Shown here: positions 63,585 to 64,000 of the stretch, one piece after another
Position numbering within the stretch: position 1 is the first letter of the stretch
Layout: each line of letters opens with the position of its first letter
Position numbers and translations under genes: made by a program
Notes under the pieces: model-generated
What the model was told of the DNA's origin: nothing
Databases searched by the model: none
The model's input: only the letters and a program-made list of their open reading frames with translations
Assembly: GCF_017562075.2 (NCBI RefSeq)
Contig: NW_024427605.1
Coordinates: forward strand, 186,001-250,000
Direction of reading: 5' to 3'
Length of the DNA stretch: 64,000 bases
Origin: Anopheles merus
Lineage: Eukaryota > Arthropoda > Insecta > Diptera > Culicidae

Positions 63585-64000
63585 CGCAGATTCGAGCAGT
63601 TTTCTGCGTAGTTTTTTGCGTCGTTTTGTGTCAAAAAATACGCAAAAAACAGCGCTGGACTTCAGCCGAAACTACGATAGCCAGCGTATTTATTGCAGTT
63701 TTTAGGTGCGGAACGAGCGCCATCTGTTGAAGGAATGGATGAACTATTTCAGACGGTGGAGCAAAAAAAAACGGCCGAAAAATTCAAAAATATTGGCGCC
63801 CATTCCTTCCTCCTCCTCTTCCTCAAACTCCCTTCCCCTCCCTGCCTTGCCTTATACTTGCGCTTCAGCCCGTGCCTTCCGCCGCTAGCTGATTGGGTGT
63901 TGTGGTGTATGCGTTGATTCATATATGTGTATTGCGGTTGTGTATTGTAATTGGTGGGTGTTAGCATTTATTTATTCGTGTGTGACCTTGACGATGCGGG
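63585..64000 (+). repeat. Diverged copy of the inverted-repeat arm block
   Basis: From CCCGCTGCGCAGATTCGAG to the window end it follows 4811-5240 and 7450-7790 (GGCGCCCATT, CCGTGCCTTCCGCCGC, TGTGGTGTATGCGTTG), with many substitutions. It shows that the block is a dispersed repeat family and not confined to the 1-11 kb region. Confidence 0.85.

Overview
The window is a dense graveyard of eukaryotic transposable elements with one recognisable piece of a host gene. The element set suggests a dipteran and most likely a mosquito, probably anopheline. It includes Mag-like and other Ty3/gypsy LTR elements, Jockey-, I-, RTE- and CR1/L2-type LINEs, hAT, piggyBac-type and Tc1/mariner-type DNA elements, and long CA, ATT and TA microsatellites. 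The organism is inferred from element style, not shown by a marker gene. The only cellular coding sequence I recognise is a spliced exon at 54958-55981 (+) resembling the BEACH protein blue cheese/WDFY3, with a good acceptor and donor. It lies among repeats, as an exon of a gene with long TE-filled introns would.

Layout. 1-1317: 3' end of a Mag-like Ty3/gypsy element. 1304-9750: two near-identical arms of about 3.45 kb in inverted orientation around a 1.5 kb spacer that is itself a diverged copy of part of the arm; further partial copies follow to 11215 and reappear at 63585-64000. 11272-14995: 5' part of a gypsy element (-), with a hAT element in its leader that carries a piggyBac-like MITE. 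15085-18610: a second, older gypsy RT (-), split by a TA-flanked DNA element and probably by a Jockey fragment. 18725-30602: an I-like LINE (-) split by a Mag-like LTR element (itself holding a mariner-type element) and by a short non-autonomous LTR element. 30603-38290: a Jockey-like LINE (-) split by a full RTE-like LINE (+). 38419-41256: two RTE-type fragments (-). 41409-46188: a nearly complete gypsy element (-) inside a TA microsatellite. 46333-51248: a CR1/L2-group LINE (+) carrying a small RTE insertion. 51494-54767: another RTE copy (-), split at its start codon region by a second hAT element. 54958-55981: the host exon. 56304-63580: a mosaic of short inverted-repeat families and a MITE with TTACTGAA repeats.

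Nesting order can be read directly for many insertions, because target-site duplications and restored reading frames are visible: GCAT for the 5.0 kb Mag-like element, GGATT for the short LTR element, two 8-bp duplications for the hATs, TTAA for two MITEs, TA for the mariner-type element, and 11-13 bp for two RTE insertions. Almost every element gene is broken by stops, frameshifts or deletions. The gypsy element at 41409-46188 is the closest to intact, with one single-base frameshift and an unusual protease triad. I found no tRNA, rRNA, CRISPR array or prokaryotic feature. The most unusual signals are the giant inverted repeat, the hAT elements with tandem subterminal arrays, the decayed Mag-like element between almost identical LTRs, its integrase-deletion hairpin, and the isolated host exon.
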